A stretch of DNA of 29,011 nt from positions 1 through 29,011 of the IMG/VR virus record IMGVR_UViG_3300030109_005105. The stretch is one strand, 5' to 3'. Shown piece after piece: positions 1 through 8,289 of this stretch (position 1 is the first letter of the stretch; each line of letters starts with the position of its first letter). The notes below the pieces were generated by a model that had not been told where the DNA came from, ran no database searches, and saw only the letters and a program-made list of their open reading frames with translations. This DNA comes from a virus. Both the position numbers and the translations under genes were made by a program.

Positions 1-1
1 G

Positions 2-109
2 GTAGACCAGTGGTTAGTTCCAGAACTTCATGAGGGATGGAAACTATACATTGGTGAAATAGTCCCTTATCAAATTGAAAAAGAGTATTTGAAGTCAATT
101 AAAGATTAG
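2..109 (+). CDS. C-terminal end of an unidentified protein (partial)
   Basis: An open frame runs from the left edge to a TAG at 107-109 and encodes 35 residues, ending in YLKSIKD. The start lies outside the window. It reads as an acidic/aromatic C-terminus. I do not recognise the family. It ends directly before a TATAAATA late promoter, so it closes the preceding transcription unit. Confidence 0.6.
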   Translation, partial: VDQWLVPELHEGWKLYIGEIVPYQIEKEYLKSIKD

Positions 110-110
110 T

Positions 111-118
111 TATAAATA
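111..118 (+). promoter_or_regulatory. T4-type late promoter (TATAAATA)
   Basis: An exact TATAAATA box lies in the short gap between two genes, 28 bases before the ATG at 146. In T4-like phages this octamer is the whole late-promoter core, recognised by gp55 sigma with gp33/gp45. The downstream genes look like virion proteins, which fits late expression. Confidence 0.75.
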
Positions 119-145
119 TTCCTATAGGAATTGTATTGTCCAGAA

Positions 146-1081
146 ATGAACTCCAAAGAGCTTAAGAGTATTGCGGAAGCATATGCTAAAATGAATATCC
201 GAGGAAATGATTCCGAGGAGCAGAAAAAGCGCCTTGAGAAAAAGCGTGGCATGAAACTCGATGATCATCCTCAGTTTAAGAAAGAAGATCTTGAGCAAAT
301 TGATGAGAAAGGAATGAATCCTGGTTTTAAAGCATATCTTGAGAAGCAAAAGAAAAAGGGTGGTGATAAGGAAGAGGGTGATGCTCCCAAGGGTGGTGGC
401 AAACCTGACTTTATTGACCTTGATAAAGATGGCGATAAGAAAGAGTCAATGAAGAAAGCTGCTCAGGATAAGAAAAAAGGTATGGGAGAGCAAGTTCATC
501 TGAATGATATTTCCAAAACTTATTTGGATCAGGTTGCAAATAATGGGGATGAAGTAGTTGATGAGGCGTTGACTGGTCAGCGTCAGATGAGAGCAAGAGA
601 TATGAAGGGCACTCCCTATCAGAAGGGTGGTGGTAAGAGAACTGCTAGAGATAATAAAACCCTCCACAATCTTGCTACTCGTAATGAGGGTCCTGGAACT
701 CCTGGTTATGAGAAGAAGTCTACCGGTGGTAAAGGTGGTAAAAAGTTTGCTGGATATGGTGATCAAGGTGCTGGCAACAAGGCAGCGCGTCGTGCTGGTA
801 ACGAACCAATGAGAGGCAATAGAGATCCCAGAAATGAAGAACTAGAAGCAACCGGATTGTTCTCTGAGAAAGAAATTGCTGCTATAGAAGAAGCAATGAG
901 TTCTTATGACAAAAATCGTAAGAGAGCAGCACAAAGAGCAGCAGACAGAAATGCTGCCCGTGCCGCAGGTAAGACTGGTGTAGTTCCTGGTGTAGGTTAT
1001 GTGTCTCCTAGAAAGGAGAAAGAATCATATACTGATGAGAAGGGAACCGAACGCCATAAGTCTGGTGCAAAAATGTCATGA
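146..1081 (+). CDS. Lysine-rich putative virion structural protein
   Basis: The product has 311 residues. It is very rich in Lys, Gly and Glu and has little hydrophobic core. Residues 91-97 (DLDKDGD) look like a calcium-binding DxDxDG loop. A glycine/lysine repeat-like stretch covers roughly residues 180-225. I chose the ATG at 146 over a TTG at 131 because it is a standard codon and starts with the MNSKEL N-terminus expected of this protein type. The gene sits directly behind a late promoter and its stop overlaps the next start (ATGA). I recall similar K-rich proteins annotated as virion structural proteins in cyanomyoviruses. A basic, disordered internal head protein is plausible but inferred. 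Confidence 0.7.
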   Translation: MNSKELKSIAEAYAKMNIRGNDSEEQKKRLEKKRGMKLDDHPQFKKEDLEQIDEKGMNPGFKAYLEKQKKKGGDKEEGDAPKGGGKPDFIDLDKDGDKKESMKKAAQDKKKGMGEQVHLNDISKTYLDQVANNGDEVVDEALTGQRQMRARDMKGTPYQKGGGKRTARDNKTLHNLATRNEGPGTPGYEKKSTGGKGGKKFAGYGDQGAGNKAARRAGNEPMRGNRDPRNEELEATGLFSEKEIAAIEEAMSSYDKNRKRAAQRAADRNAARAAGKTGVVPGVGYVSPRKEKESYTDEKGTERHKSGAKMS

Positions 1082-1272
1082 TGAAGTCCTATCAAAATTT
1101 CTCTGAGGATATTGAGCAGCGTCGTCAGGCAATGAAGCAAAGGTCAAGAGAGCAACTGCAAAAATTCAAATCAAAAACTATAGGTGCTCAACAGGAAAGA
1201 CAGTCAGCTTCTGATGATCGCGAAAACATGAAAAAAGAAATCAAGAGAGAGTTGAAACAAGACTCTAAATAA
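1078..1272 (+). CDS. Small charged helical protein, function unknown
   Basis: The product has 64 residues and is almost all Lys/Arg/Glu/Gln, with long predicted helix (QKFKSKTIGAQQERQ region). Its ATG overlaps the stop of the preceding gene by four bases (ATGA), so translation is probably coupled. A second ATG follows at 1081. I do not recognise a domain. By position it belongs to the late virion block. Confidence 0.6.
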   Translation: MMKSYQNFSEDIEQRRQAMKQRSREQLQKFKSKTIGAQQERQSASDDRENMKKEIKRELKQDSK

Positions 1273-1293
1273 TTTTATATAAAGTATTATACG

Positions 1294-2661
1294 ATGGCAA
1301 AGGCATCAACTGAAAAGACTACAAAATTAGAGCCTTCTGAAATTTTTGCAGCTGTTGGTCTTCATATGACCAAAAAGGAGATGAAGGACCTTTGTGTGGA
1401 TCAAACCGGTTCTGTAATATTATCTTGGTTGTCTCAGGGAAAATTGATTGCTAATAATGACAATAAAGTTCAGTACGGATCAAGTAAGTCAACTTACTTG
1501 ACTTTTTTTGCCATACCAAATAATGACAAAAAGAAAGCAGATTTAATTTCTAATGTTGTAGCAGGATTTTCTGCTGCCATGGGGGTAAAGGACTTTGTAA
1601 AAGGTGCTGGAGATTTTAGAGGAGGAGAATTTATATCAGAAAAAGTTTTTATGACCGGATCTGCTTGGCCAAGAGAGGTCGATAAGTTTAGACTTAAGAG
1701 AGAGTCTGATGGATTTGATTATAATTCCTCTGACTTGGTAGTAAAGGTTGATTCTGAAACTTATTATGGAATTTCCCTAAAAAAGAAAAAAAACGTAAAG
1801 GGCGCAGACCCAACATTAATTAATAAAGCATTTGACACCTTTCTTCAAGGTCGTAAATTTGAAAATGTAAGAGAGTCCCTTAAGAAAAAACGGCAGGACT
1901 ATTTTGCTGGACTTACAAAACAAGCAGCAAAAGATGGAATCATCTATGTTCCTGGTATTGATAGAATGTCTTCCGAAGAGGTTTGGAATATTAGTTTCAG
2001 AAATCCTTTGAAGAATAATCAACTTGTTTATCTGATTAATCTGAAGGGAACAAATACTAATAATAACCCTGTTGAGTTGTCTGAGGTAAAGGGTAAACTT
2101 GCTGGAACTGGTCCAGATAGTTTATTTAAAGAAGATAAGCAAAATGGATTAAGAGCATTTTTCAATAGAGAACTTGCTAAAGTTGATAATGAACTTTTTG
2201 ATGGATTTAAAAAAGTATTGAATGATAACATTCAAATTTTTGCTGATGGTTTAATTGATATTGTTTTGAAAACAAAAATGCAAGCAGGATTAAGAGCAAA
2301 AGAAATTGGCGGATATAATTTTGAATTTGCACTTGTAACTGGATATGCAGATTACACTCCAAGTGCTAAGAATCCAAAATTAAATTTAAATGCTGCAAAG
2401 GTTATTCCTCAACACTCTATTTTGTGTGGATTGTCAGATCTTCAAGGAAATAAAAAACCATATATTCTTGAACTTGATGAGAAAAAAAAATTAGATGCAA
2501 ATGCTGCTAAAGTTTTCTTTAATTTAAAAAAAGCAGGCGTTACTATTCTTGTTCTTGAACTCAGATATAAAGGTGACTTTAAGGCACAACCACAATTTTT
2601 TGCAACTCTTGGGGATGATTTTATTACTCAGATGTTTGATAAATGTATAGTAGATCGTTAA
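1294..2661 (+). CDS. Conserved protein of unknown function, possible PD-(D/E)XK-like nuclease fold
   Basis: The product has 455 residues and a well-mixed composition, unlike its K-rich neighbours. Residues 145-164 hold a hydrophobic strand with D147, followed by GISLKKK at 159-165. This D-x(13)-SxK layout resembles the core of PD-(D/E)XK nucleases such as restriction enzymes, with Ser in the usual Glu/Asp place. Possible N-terminal acidic partners are E112 and E116. The C-terminal half is alpha/beta with no motif I recognise. It has its own start 21 bases after the preceding stop. A nuclease or DNA-end-processing role in late infection is inference only; a purely structural role remains possible. 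Confidence 0.65.
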   Translation: MAKASTEKTTKLEPSEIFAAVGLHMTKKEMKDLCVDQTGSVILSWLSQGKLIANNDNKVQYGSSKSTYLTFFAIPNNDKKKADLISNVVAGFSAAMGVKDFVKGAGDFRGGEFISEKVFMTGSAWPREVDKFRLKRESDGFDYNSSDLVVKVDSETYYGISLKKKKNVKGADPTLINKAFDTFLQGRKFENVRESLKKKRQDYFAGLTKQAAKDGIIYVPGIDRMSSEEVWNISFRNPLKNNQLVYLINLKGTNTNNNPVELSEVKGKLAGTGPDSLFKEDKQNGLRAFFNRELAKVDNELFDGFKKVLNDNIQIFADGLIDIVLKTKMQAGLRAKEIGGYNFEFALVTGYADYTPSAKNPKLNLNAAKVIPQHSILCGLSDLQGNKKPYILELDEKKKLDANAAKVFFNLKKAGVTILVLELRYKGDFKAQPQFFATLGDDFITQMFDKCIVDR

Positions 2662-2663
2662 AT

Positions 2664-2888
2664 ATGAAACCTGAAATCAAAGAACTCATTAAATCTTTCA
2701 AGTCAAAGAAAAAGAATAGGAGAGAAAGATATAATGAATTTCTTTACTATTGTTTCTCGGCATATGATGATAAAGTGAAACCAAAATTGCCAGATAAGGT
2801 TAAGAATAAATATATTATTATGAGGGATAATATGATTAAGTACCTCATAGTACATGAACAAGAAGTAATAGATCAATTAAGTAGATGA
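2664..2888 (+). CDS. Small basic helical protein, unknown
   Basis: The product has 74 residues. It has a basic N-terminus (KSKKKNRRERYNEF) and a helical remainder. The ATG at 2664 lies two bases after the upstream stop; an in-frame ATG at 2643 would overlap the upstream gene by 19 bases and is less likely. Its stop overlaps the next start. No domain is recognised. A nucleic-acid-binding role is possible from charge alone. Confidence 0.6.
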   Translation: MKPEIKELIKSFKSKKKNRRERYNEFLYYCFSAYDDKVKPKLPDKVKNKYIIMRDNMIKYLIVHEQEVIDQLSR

Positions 2889-4228
2889 AATCCTTTTTTC
2901 AATTTTTGCGTGAAAGCACTGCTGTTCAACAAGCCACTCGTCTTGGATTGAAAGGTGATGGGCACGGTGGATGGTATGATAATAAAGGAGAGTTTGTTGC
3001 AAAGACAGAAAAGGGACAACTAAAGTTTTACAATAAGCGTCAGAGAATAGGAAAACAAGATCCTGCACAGACTGACAAAGAAAAGAATTTATCATCACCA
3101 ACTTCTGCATCTGCTGCAGCACCAGAAGAACCAGCACAGGCAAAAGCAGCACCGGAACAAGAACCACAAAAAGATCCTAATGCTCCTGTAGTATTAGAAC
3201 CACCCGAAGTTGAGAAGACAAAAGGAACTTTAACGATTGCCTTTGGTAGATTTAATCCTCCCACTACCGGACATGAAAAACTTTTAGATACAGTATCCAA
3301 GTCATCCGATGATGGTGATTATGTTATTGTTCCATCGCGTAGTCAAGACCCCAAAAAGAATCCATTAGATACTGATACTAAAGTCTCTATCATGAGACAG
3401 ATGTTCCCTCAGCACAGTGAGAGAATTGTTAATGACCCTCAGAACAGAACCATCTTTGATGTCTTGAAGAAGGCACATATGGATGGATATGCCAATGTAA
3501 GAATTGTTGGTGGTGCAGATCGTCAGAAAGAATTTGACAAGTTGGTTAATAATTATAATGGTAAGATGTATCAGTTTGATAATGTAGAGGTTCGCTCTGC
3601 CGGTGATCGTGATCCTGACTCTGATGATGTGGAGGGAATGTCTGCATCAAAACAGAGAAAGGCAGCAGTAGAAAATAATTTTGATGCCTTCTATAAAGGT
3701 GTTCCTTCTACGATGAGTAAGAAGGCAGCAAAGGAAATGTTTAATAATATTCGTCTTGCGATGAATGTCTCTGAAGGATGGAGTCTGTGGGAAATTTCTC
3801 CATTATTTGATTGGAAGAATCTTCGTGAAAACTATGTCAAGAAAAACATATTCAATATTGGTGAGATTGTAGAAAATCTGAATCACGGACTGGTTGGTAG
3901 AATCATCCGTAGAGGCACCAATTATCTAATTTGTGTTACTGAAGATAACATCATGTTTAAGTCCTGGATCAAGGATGTTAATGAATCAAAAATGCCTAAT
4001 GTTGCACCTAAAGACAGAGCAGCAATTAATGCTCGTGCAAAGAATGTTTTCAAAAAAGATTTGAAAGGTAATGTAGTTGGAGCAAACGAACAAAAGAATA
4101 CTGAAGTATCCGGAGTTCCTGCCGATCAGAGACTTATTGGAACTGATTCACATCTCAAATATGTGAGGTCACTGGTGTCTGGAAGTGACTGGGGAAAACA
4201 ATTCATAAATAAGTATAGAAAAAAGTAA
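2885..4228 (+). CDS. Nucleotidyltransferase-domain protein of the virion block
   Basis: The product has 447 residues. Residues 116-260 form a cytidylyltransferase-like (HIGH superfamily) Rossmann domain. It shows FGRFNPPTTGHEKL at 120-133, where TTGH replaces the usual HxGH, then VGGADR at 208-213, and GMSASKQRKA at 251-260, which corresponds to the ISTKxR motif. Such enzymes transfer a nucleotide to a phosphate-bearing acceptor, as in NMN adenylyltransferase. The N-terminal 60 residues and the C-terminal region (IVENLNHGLVGRIIRRGTNY area) are non-catalytic, and an Ala/Pro linker spans about 70-110. From memory, cyanophages carry this arrangement among their structural genes. The substrate is unknown. 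Confidence 0.75.
   Translation: MKSFFQFLRESTAVQQATRLGLKGDGHGGWYDNKGEFVAKTEKGQLKFYNKRQRIGKQDPAQTDKEKNLSSPTSASAAAPEEPAQAKAAPEQEPQKDPNAPVVLEPPEVEKTKGTLTIAFGRFNPPTTGHEKLLDTVSKSSDDGDYVIVPSRSQDPKKNPLDTDTKVSIMRQMFPQHSERIVNDPQNRTIFDVLKKAHMDGYANVRIVGGADRQKEFDKLVNNYNGKMYQFDNVEVRSAGDRDPDSDDVEGMSASKQRKAAVENNFDAFYKGVPSTMSKKAAKEMFNNIRLAMNVSEGWSLWEISPLFDWKNLRENYVKKNIFNIGEIVENLNHGLVGRIIRRGTNYLICVTEDNIMFKSWIKDVNESKMPNVAPKDRAAINARAKNVFKKDLKGNVVGANEQKNTEVSGVPADQRLIGTDSHLKYVRSLVSGSDWGKQFINKYRKK
4204..4211 (+). promoter_or_regulatory. Possible late promoter (CATAAATA)
   Basis: CATAAATA lies 35 bases before the ATG at 4247, inside the end of the upstream gene. It fits the relaxed cyanophage late consensus NATAAATA as I remember it, and its spacing is like the exact boxes elsewhere in the window. 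One-base-relaxed matches also occur inside genes by chance, so this is tentative. Confidence 0.3.
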
Positions 4229-4246
4229 CTATTTGTTTGTTTCCAA

Positions 4247-5536
4247 ATGAGTAACCAAATATCTGAAGAACAAAATACACAACAACCAGGTGGTGCTGTT
4301 GATAAAGTAAGAAAGGCTGCAAGGCAACTTGCTTATGATGTTCGCTATAAAGTGAAGGGACAATTCAAGGATGGTCAGAAGTCTGATGCCGCATCTTTGA
4401 AGCGTGCCTATATGCAGCAACTGGGCAAATCTCCTGCTCCCGGTCCTGTCAAAGTGATGGCAAAAAAGATGCTTGTTGGGGAGGCATATGATTTAGTTGA
4501 CGTATCTGATACTGTTAATGAATCTGTAGTAAATGCACTTTTAAAAGTATTTGCCAAGAAAACTCAGTTAGAAGATGCAGATGGAAATGTCGCATATGAG
4601 GTGACTGACATCGTTCAGGAGGAGATGAAGGACACAAAATATAAGGTTAGAGTTACTGATAAATCTACTGGCAAAACTTATGTCAGAATGGCAAATCGTG
4701 AAAAGATTGGTCAGTTAAGAGCAGATCCCAAAATCTCCTCTGTTGAGATGACTGGATATGGTGATTCATACGACAAACCTGTTGGTAAGGGAAAAGAAGA
4801 GGGAGAAAAGAAGGAGAAAGAAACTGCAAAGGAAGAATTTATTCATGAGGTAAATGTTGAGGATGATAATCCCGAAGCAAATGCCAAGAAGATTGATGTG
4901 ATGAAAGGAAAGAATAAAATCATTATCAATCCAACGTCTGAGCAGATGAAACCCGGAGAGGATACATCCGCAGAAAAAACTAAAGAAAGTTCTTCTGAAA
5001 AAAGAATAAGAATGGTCAAGAGAAAGATCCTTCAACAGAAAATGCAGGCAGTTCGTCAAGGTGCTGGTGCTGATGTTGTTGCTCATACCGAGCATGAAGG
5101 TGAACATATTTCTGAAGGTGAAGGATGTGCTCATACTCATTCTGGAACAGAGTGTCCAGTTCATGGAATGTCTGAGTGCCCCTCTACACCATCTACCAAA
5201 TCCAAAAAAGAAGATAAGAAAGATGACGATGATTATAGGGGTATGACTGCAAAGGTCAATATGGTTCGTAATAAGATGCGTGCCATGGGTCTCAGAATGT
5301 CATATGATATGGAAGGTGAAGTTGTAACTGAAGAAGATTCTGATAGAATGAAGGATCGTCGCATGGAACGTGGCGGTGTCGGTGGTAATATTGATTATAG
5401 TAGACCACCTGCTGCACCAAATCTTGCAGGTAAGAAGAAACCAAAGTCGGGTGGTCCTTCTGCAATCGATTTTGTAAAGGCAGAGATTCGTAAGAAGCAC
5501 GGTAAGGGTGCTATTATGGATACTAAGAAAAAATAA
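4247..5536 (+). CDS. Putative virion structural protein with a Cys/His cluster
   Basis: The product has 429 residues and is Lys/Glu-rich. An N-terminal helical region (about 1-85) is followed by a compact domain at about 95-170 with conserved-looking strands (VTDIVQEEMKDTKYKVRVTD). Charged linkers come next. C294, H296, H298, C303, H306 and C311 form a dense Cys/His cluster that could bind zinc. The basic C-terminus ends IRKKHGKGAIMDTKKK. The gene overlaps the next one by a single base (TAATG). It lies in the late virion block and I believe related proteins occur in cyanomyovirus particles. No enzymatic motif is visible. Confidence 0.7.
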   Translation: MSNQISEEQNTQQPGGAVDKVRKAARQLAYDVRYKVKGQFKDGQKSDAASLKRAYMQQLGKSPAPGPVKVMAKKMLVGEAYDLVDVSDTVNESVVNALLKVFAKKTQLEDADGNVAYEVTDIVQEEMKDTKYKVRVTDKSTGKTYVRMANREKIGQLRADPKISSVEMTGYGDSYDKPVGKGKEEGEKKEKETAKEEFIHEVNVEDDNPEANAKKIDVMKGKNKIIINPTSEQMKPGEDTSAEKTKESSSEKRIRMVKRKILQQKMQAVRQGAGADVVAHTEHEGEHISEGEGCAHTHSGTECPVHGMSECPSTPSTKSKKEDKKDDDDYRGMTAKVNMVRNKMRAMGLRMSYDMEGEVVTEEDSDRMKDRRMERGGVGGNIDYSRPPAAPNLAGKKKPKSGGPSAIDFVKAEIRKKHGKGAIMDTKKK

Positions 5537-6441
5537 TGCCTGCTGTATCTAAAGCACAGCAAAAGTTCTTTGGAATAGTTCGTGCCATTCAAAAAGGTGA
5601 GATGGCACCTACCACTCCTGAGACTGCAAAGGCAGCTGCTGACATGAAAAAGAAAGATGTAAAAGATTTTGCATCAACCAAACATAAAGGTCTTCCTGAT
5701 AAAAAAATCAAGAAAGAAGAAAATGATAATGTTTTTGATGCCAATGGTAATAGTAATGATTGCGATGGGATTAGGAGTGATGCTCCTAGATCCACCTCGG
5801 GAATGATTGAAGAATCAAATCCTCGCATTCCCAGAAAGAAAGGACAACCCGCAAACTCAAAGAAGCACTCTGATCTTTATACTGACGAAAATCCAAAGGG
5901 GACGATTCATGGACTTGGATTCAAAGATGTTGCTACTGCTAAAGCATCTGTATCTAAGATTCGCAATTCATCAAGATCTCATGCTCACAAAATCCAGGCA
6001 GCAGTTGCTATGGAACAGAGAGCAAGAGAAATGGGTAAGTCTTCAGAAGCAGCAGTTTATCGAAAGTATATCAATTCGATGAAAAAGAAGACTAAGAAAA
6101 TGAATGAAGGATATAATGCAAATAGTTATAATAAGTTAAAAGAAAAAATTGGTTCTGCTAAAAAACATCGTGAACCTGCTGTGGAAGAAAAAGAAAATGG
6201 TAGATGTAAAGCAGGACAATACTATTGTTATACTGATAAAGTATGCAAACCAATCCCCAGTGGTTTTATGGTAGATCCTGCAGGAATGCTCAGGAAAGAG
6301 AATGGTGCAACAGTTGATGAGGGTTGGTCTGATAAATATAAGAAGTCTATCAATTGTGATAATCCGAAGGGGTTTTCCCAAAGGGCACATTGTCAGGGTA
6401 GAAAGAAAAAAACCTTTAAAGAGTTTTTAGAGAATATATAG
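5536..6441 (+). CDS. DUF3008-like putative virion protein with cysteine modules
   Basis: The product has 301 residues. Residues 1-55 match the pattern I know as DUF3008: KAQQKFFGIVRA, then DVKDFASTKHKGLPDKK. A second module at about 112-190 (GTIHGLGFKDVATAKASV, then HKIQAAVAMEQRAREMGK) recurs in marine phage proteins. The C-terminus has a cysteine-bearing part (CKAGQYYCYTDKVCKPIP) and a terminal NPKGFSQRAHCQGRKKK motif. The start overlaps the preceding stop by one base. Function is unknown; the modular build and the neighbours point to a virion component. Confidence 0.7.
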   Translation: MPAVSKAQQKFFGIVRAIQKGEMAPTTPETAKAAADMKKKDVKDFASTKHKGLPDKKIKKEENDNVFDANGNSNDCDGIRSDAPRSTSGMIEESNPRIPRKKGQPANSKKHSDLYTDENPKGTIHGLGFKDVATAKASVSKIRNSSRSHAHKIQAAVAMEQRAREMGKSSEAAVYRKYINSMKKKTKKMNEGYNANSYNKLKEKIGSAKKHREPAVEEKENGRCKAGQYYCYTDKVCKPIPSGFMVDPAGMLRKENGATVDEGWSDKYKKSINCDNPKGFSQRAHCQGRKKKTFKEFLENI

Positions 6442-6462
6442 TATTAGAAATCGGAGTTCATT

Positions 6463-6663
6463 ATGCTATCTTTTCTACTTCCATTGGCATCAAAAGTAAT
6501 TACTGATGCTGTTTCCAAAGTCCCAGATAATGAAGAACTGGGTGAAAAACTGATTGAAATTTGTTTAGTTATTCTTGGTAAGGCAGTTAAACTGACCAAA
6601 ACTGATATGGATGATAAACTTCTTGAAGTTGTAACCAAAGCAATTAACTCACGCGAAGAGTAA
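6463..6663 (+). CDS. Small amphipathic helical protein, unknown
   Basis: The product has 66 residues. It has a hydrophobic start (MLSFLLPLASKVI) and two further amphipathic helices. GGAG at 6451-6454 precedes the ATG at a workable distance. The gene ends two bases before the next start. The first 15 residues are too short for a clear membrane span; membrane association is possible. No family is recognised. Confidence 0.55.
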   Translation: MLSFLLPLASKVITDAVSKVPDNEELGEKLIEICLVILGKAVKLTKTDMDDKLLEVVTKAINSREE

Positions 6664-6664
6664 G

Positions 6665-7819
6665 ATGAACGAGAGACACATTAAGGAAGAAGGTCTACGT
6701 GACTGGTTTGGCAAATCCAAATCAAAAGACGGAAAGAAGGGTTGGGTCAATGTTGTGACAGGAGATTCCTGTGCAAGCGATAAACCTGGCGAAGGTATTC
6801 CTAAATGTGTCTCTTCTGCTAAAAGAGCAAGCATGTCCAAGAAAGAACGACGTTCTGCTGCCGCTGCAAAGAGAAGAGAAGATCCTGGTCAGCAATCAAA
6901 GTCTGGAGCATCTAAACCAACCATGGTAAAAACTGACAGAAAAACACAAAAAGAGGAAAAGTTTGTTCCTCCTTATAAGGAATTGAAAACTGTTGCGAAA
7001 GAAAAAGAGAAAAAGAAATCTCGGATGAATGCTGAGGAAGCAGCAATAGTAGAAGCAAAAGATAAGAAAGGTAAGGGTAGTGGAACCAAAGATGCTTGCT
7101 ATCATAAGGTCAAGTCTCGTTATAGCGTGTGGCCTTCTGCTTATGCTTCGGGTGCTCTGGTAAAGTGTCGTAAGGTTGGTGCTGCCAACTGGGGCAACAA
7201 GAGTGAAGAAACAGAAATCAATCCCATTTCTTTTCAACAGTTTCAGGAAAAGTGCTGGAAAGGTTATGAGAAGAAAGGTATGAAAACTATGTTTGGAAAG
7301 AGATATCCAAACTGTGTGAAGAAAGAGGGTTATGCACCTGGTGATGTGGACCAGAAAGTAGGTGCTGTCACCAGTATTCCTAAAAGCGAACAGGATGCTG
7401 CTAAAGCAAGAATACTTGCAAAGACAAAGGCAAAAATGAAAAAGAGTGTATCGGAAGGAAAATCTGATGGTGATCCCTGTTGGGATACACATAAGCAAGT
7501 TGGCATGAAGAAAAAGGGTGGTAAGATGGTTCCTAACTGCGTCCCCAAAAATGAAGAAACTGAAGTTTCAGAAGGAGCAGCATGGACAAAAAAGTCTGGT
7601 AAGAATAAAGAAGGTGGATTGAATGAGAAGGGACGTAAGTCCTATGAGCGTGAGAATCCTGGCAGTGATCTCAAAGCACCTTCCAAGAAGAAAGGTAATA
7701 AGCGTCGTGCATCATTCTGTGCAAGAATGAAAGGTATGAAAAAGAAACTGACTTCTGCTAAAACTGCAAATGATCCTGATAGTAGAATCAACAAGTCACT
7801 TCGTGCTTGGAATTGTTGA
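6665..7819 (+). CDS. Lysine/cysteine-rich modular putative virion protein
   Basis: The product has 384 residues built from modules: GLRDWFGKSKSKDGKKGW with a cysteine pair (C36, C48) at 10-50; a CYHKVKSRYSVWPSAYASGA segment near 145-175; two copies of a motif beginning CW and ending PNCVKK/PNCVPK, at 197-220 and 272-295; and a C-terminal SFCARMKGMKKK module with final WNC at 382-384. These modules recur in cyanophage and other marine phage proteins as numbered DUFs; I think the last resembles DUF6321 but am not certain. The even spread of cysteines suggests metal binding or cross-linking. Function is unknown. Confidence 0.7.
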   Translation: MNERHIKEEGLRDWFGKSKSKDGKKGWVNVVTGDSCASDKPGEGIPKCVSSAKRASMSKKERRSAAAAKRREDPGQQSKSGASKPTMVKTDRKTQKEEKFVPPYKELKTVAKEKEKKKSRMNAEEAAIVEAKDKKGKGSGTKDACYHKVKSRYSVWPSAYASGALVKCRKVGAANWGNKSEETEINPISFQQFQEKCWKGYEKKGMKTMFGKRYPNCVKKEGYAPGDVDQKVGAVTSIPKSEQDAAKARILAKTKAKMKKSVSEGKSDGDPCWDTHKQVGMKKKGGKMVPNCVPKNEETEVSEGAAWTKKSGKNKEGGLNEKGRKSYERENPGSDLKAPSKKKGNKRRASFCARMKGMKKKLTSAKTANDPDSRINKSLRAWNC

Positions 7820-7851
7820 TAATTAAAATTTAAACCTCTAACCACAAACCT

Positions 7852-8118
7852 ATGGACGAGACTAAAGAGTTGTCTGATTTTTCCATGACTAGGAATGAGT
7901 GCCCCAAGTGTGGAGCATTGTGGTTAAATGGTCAACACTATTGGATTGGCACCGGAAAATTAGGAGACCCTCACGATTTAGCAGGATTAGTTTGCAATAA
8001 CTATGCTGATGAAAGATGTATAAATCCATGTAGAGGTTCTACCTCTGGAGATACTTGGGAAAAAAGGATGGAATTTTTTAACAAAGCAATTGAATCTCAT
8101 GAGTCACCGGATGGATGA
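7852..8118 (+). CDS. Small zinc-ribbon-like protein
   Basis: The product has 88 residues. CPKCGALWLNGQHYW at residues 18-32 is followed by C49, C56 and C60, a four-or-more-cysteine pattern typical of a small zinc-binding fold. The C-terminus has a GDTWEKRMEFF motif. It starts 32 bases after the preceding gene. I recall near-identical short proteins in many cyanomyoviruses without assigned function. Confidence 0.7.
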   Translation: MDETKELSDFSMTRNECPKCGALWLNGQHYWIGTGKLGDPHDLAGLVCNNYADERCINPCRGSTSGDTWEKRMEFFNKAIESHESPDG

Positions 8119-8281
8119 AATTAAACCTGAGCACCTTATAACAAAAAAGGAATGTCAGGAAATGATAGATAAGGCAATTGACAAGCATAATAAAACTGCT
8201 ACAATTATTAGTGCTATTCTTGGTTGCACTCTTTTAGCATTTTACTCCCATGGAGTCCTCTCACTAGTTGGTCGCGTTTAA
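8111..8281 (+). CDS. Small single-span membrane protein
   Basis: The product has 56 residues. A soluble acidic/basic N-terminus is followed by one hydrophobic span at about residues 28-48 (ATIISAILGCTLLAFY). The ATG at 8111 overlaps the upstream gene by eight bases; an alternative ATG at 8099 would add four residues. No known family. Membrane insertion is inferred from hydrophobicity. Confidence 0.55.
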   Translation: MDEIKPEHLITKKECQEMIDKAIDKHNKTATIISAILGCTLLAFYSHGVLSLVGRV

Positions 8282-8289
8282 CATTAAAA

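Noticed and set aside
6896-7498. Long open frame (200 codons) on the minus strand
   Set aside because: It is antisense to a lysine-rich gene; AAR-rich codons give few stops on the other strand, and the product is a Phe/Leu/Cys/Ser-rich low-complexity sequence with no domain.
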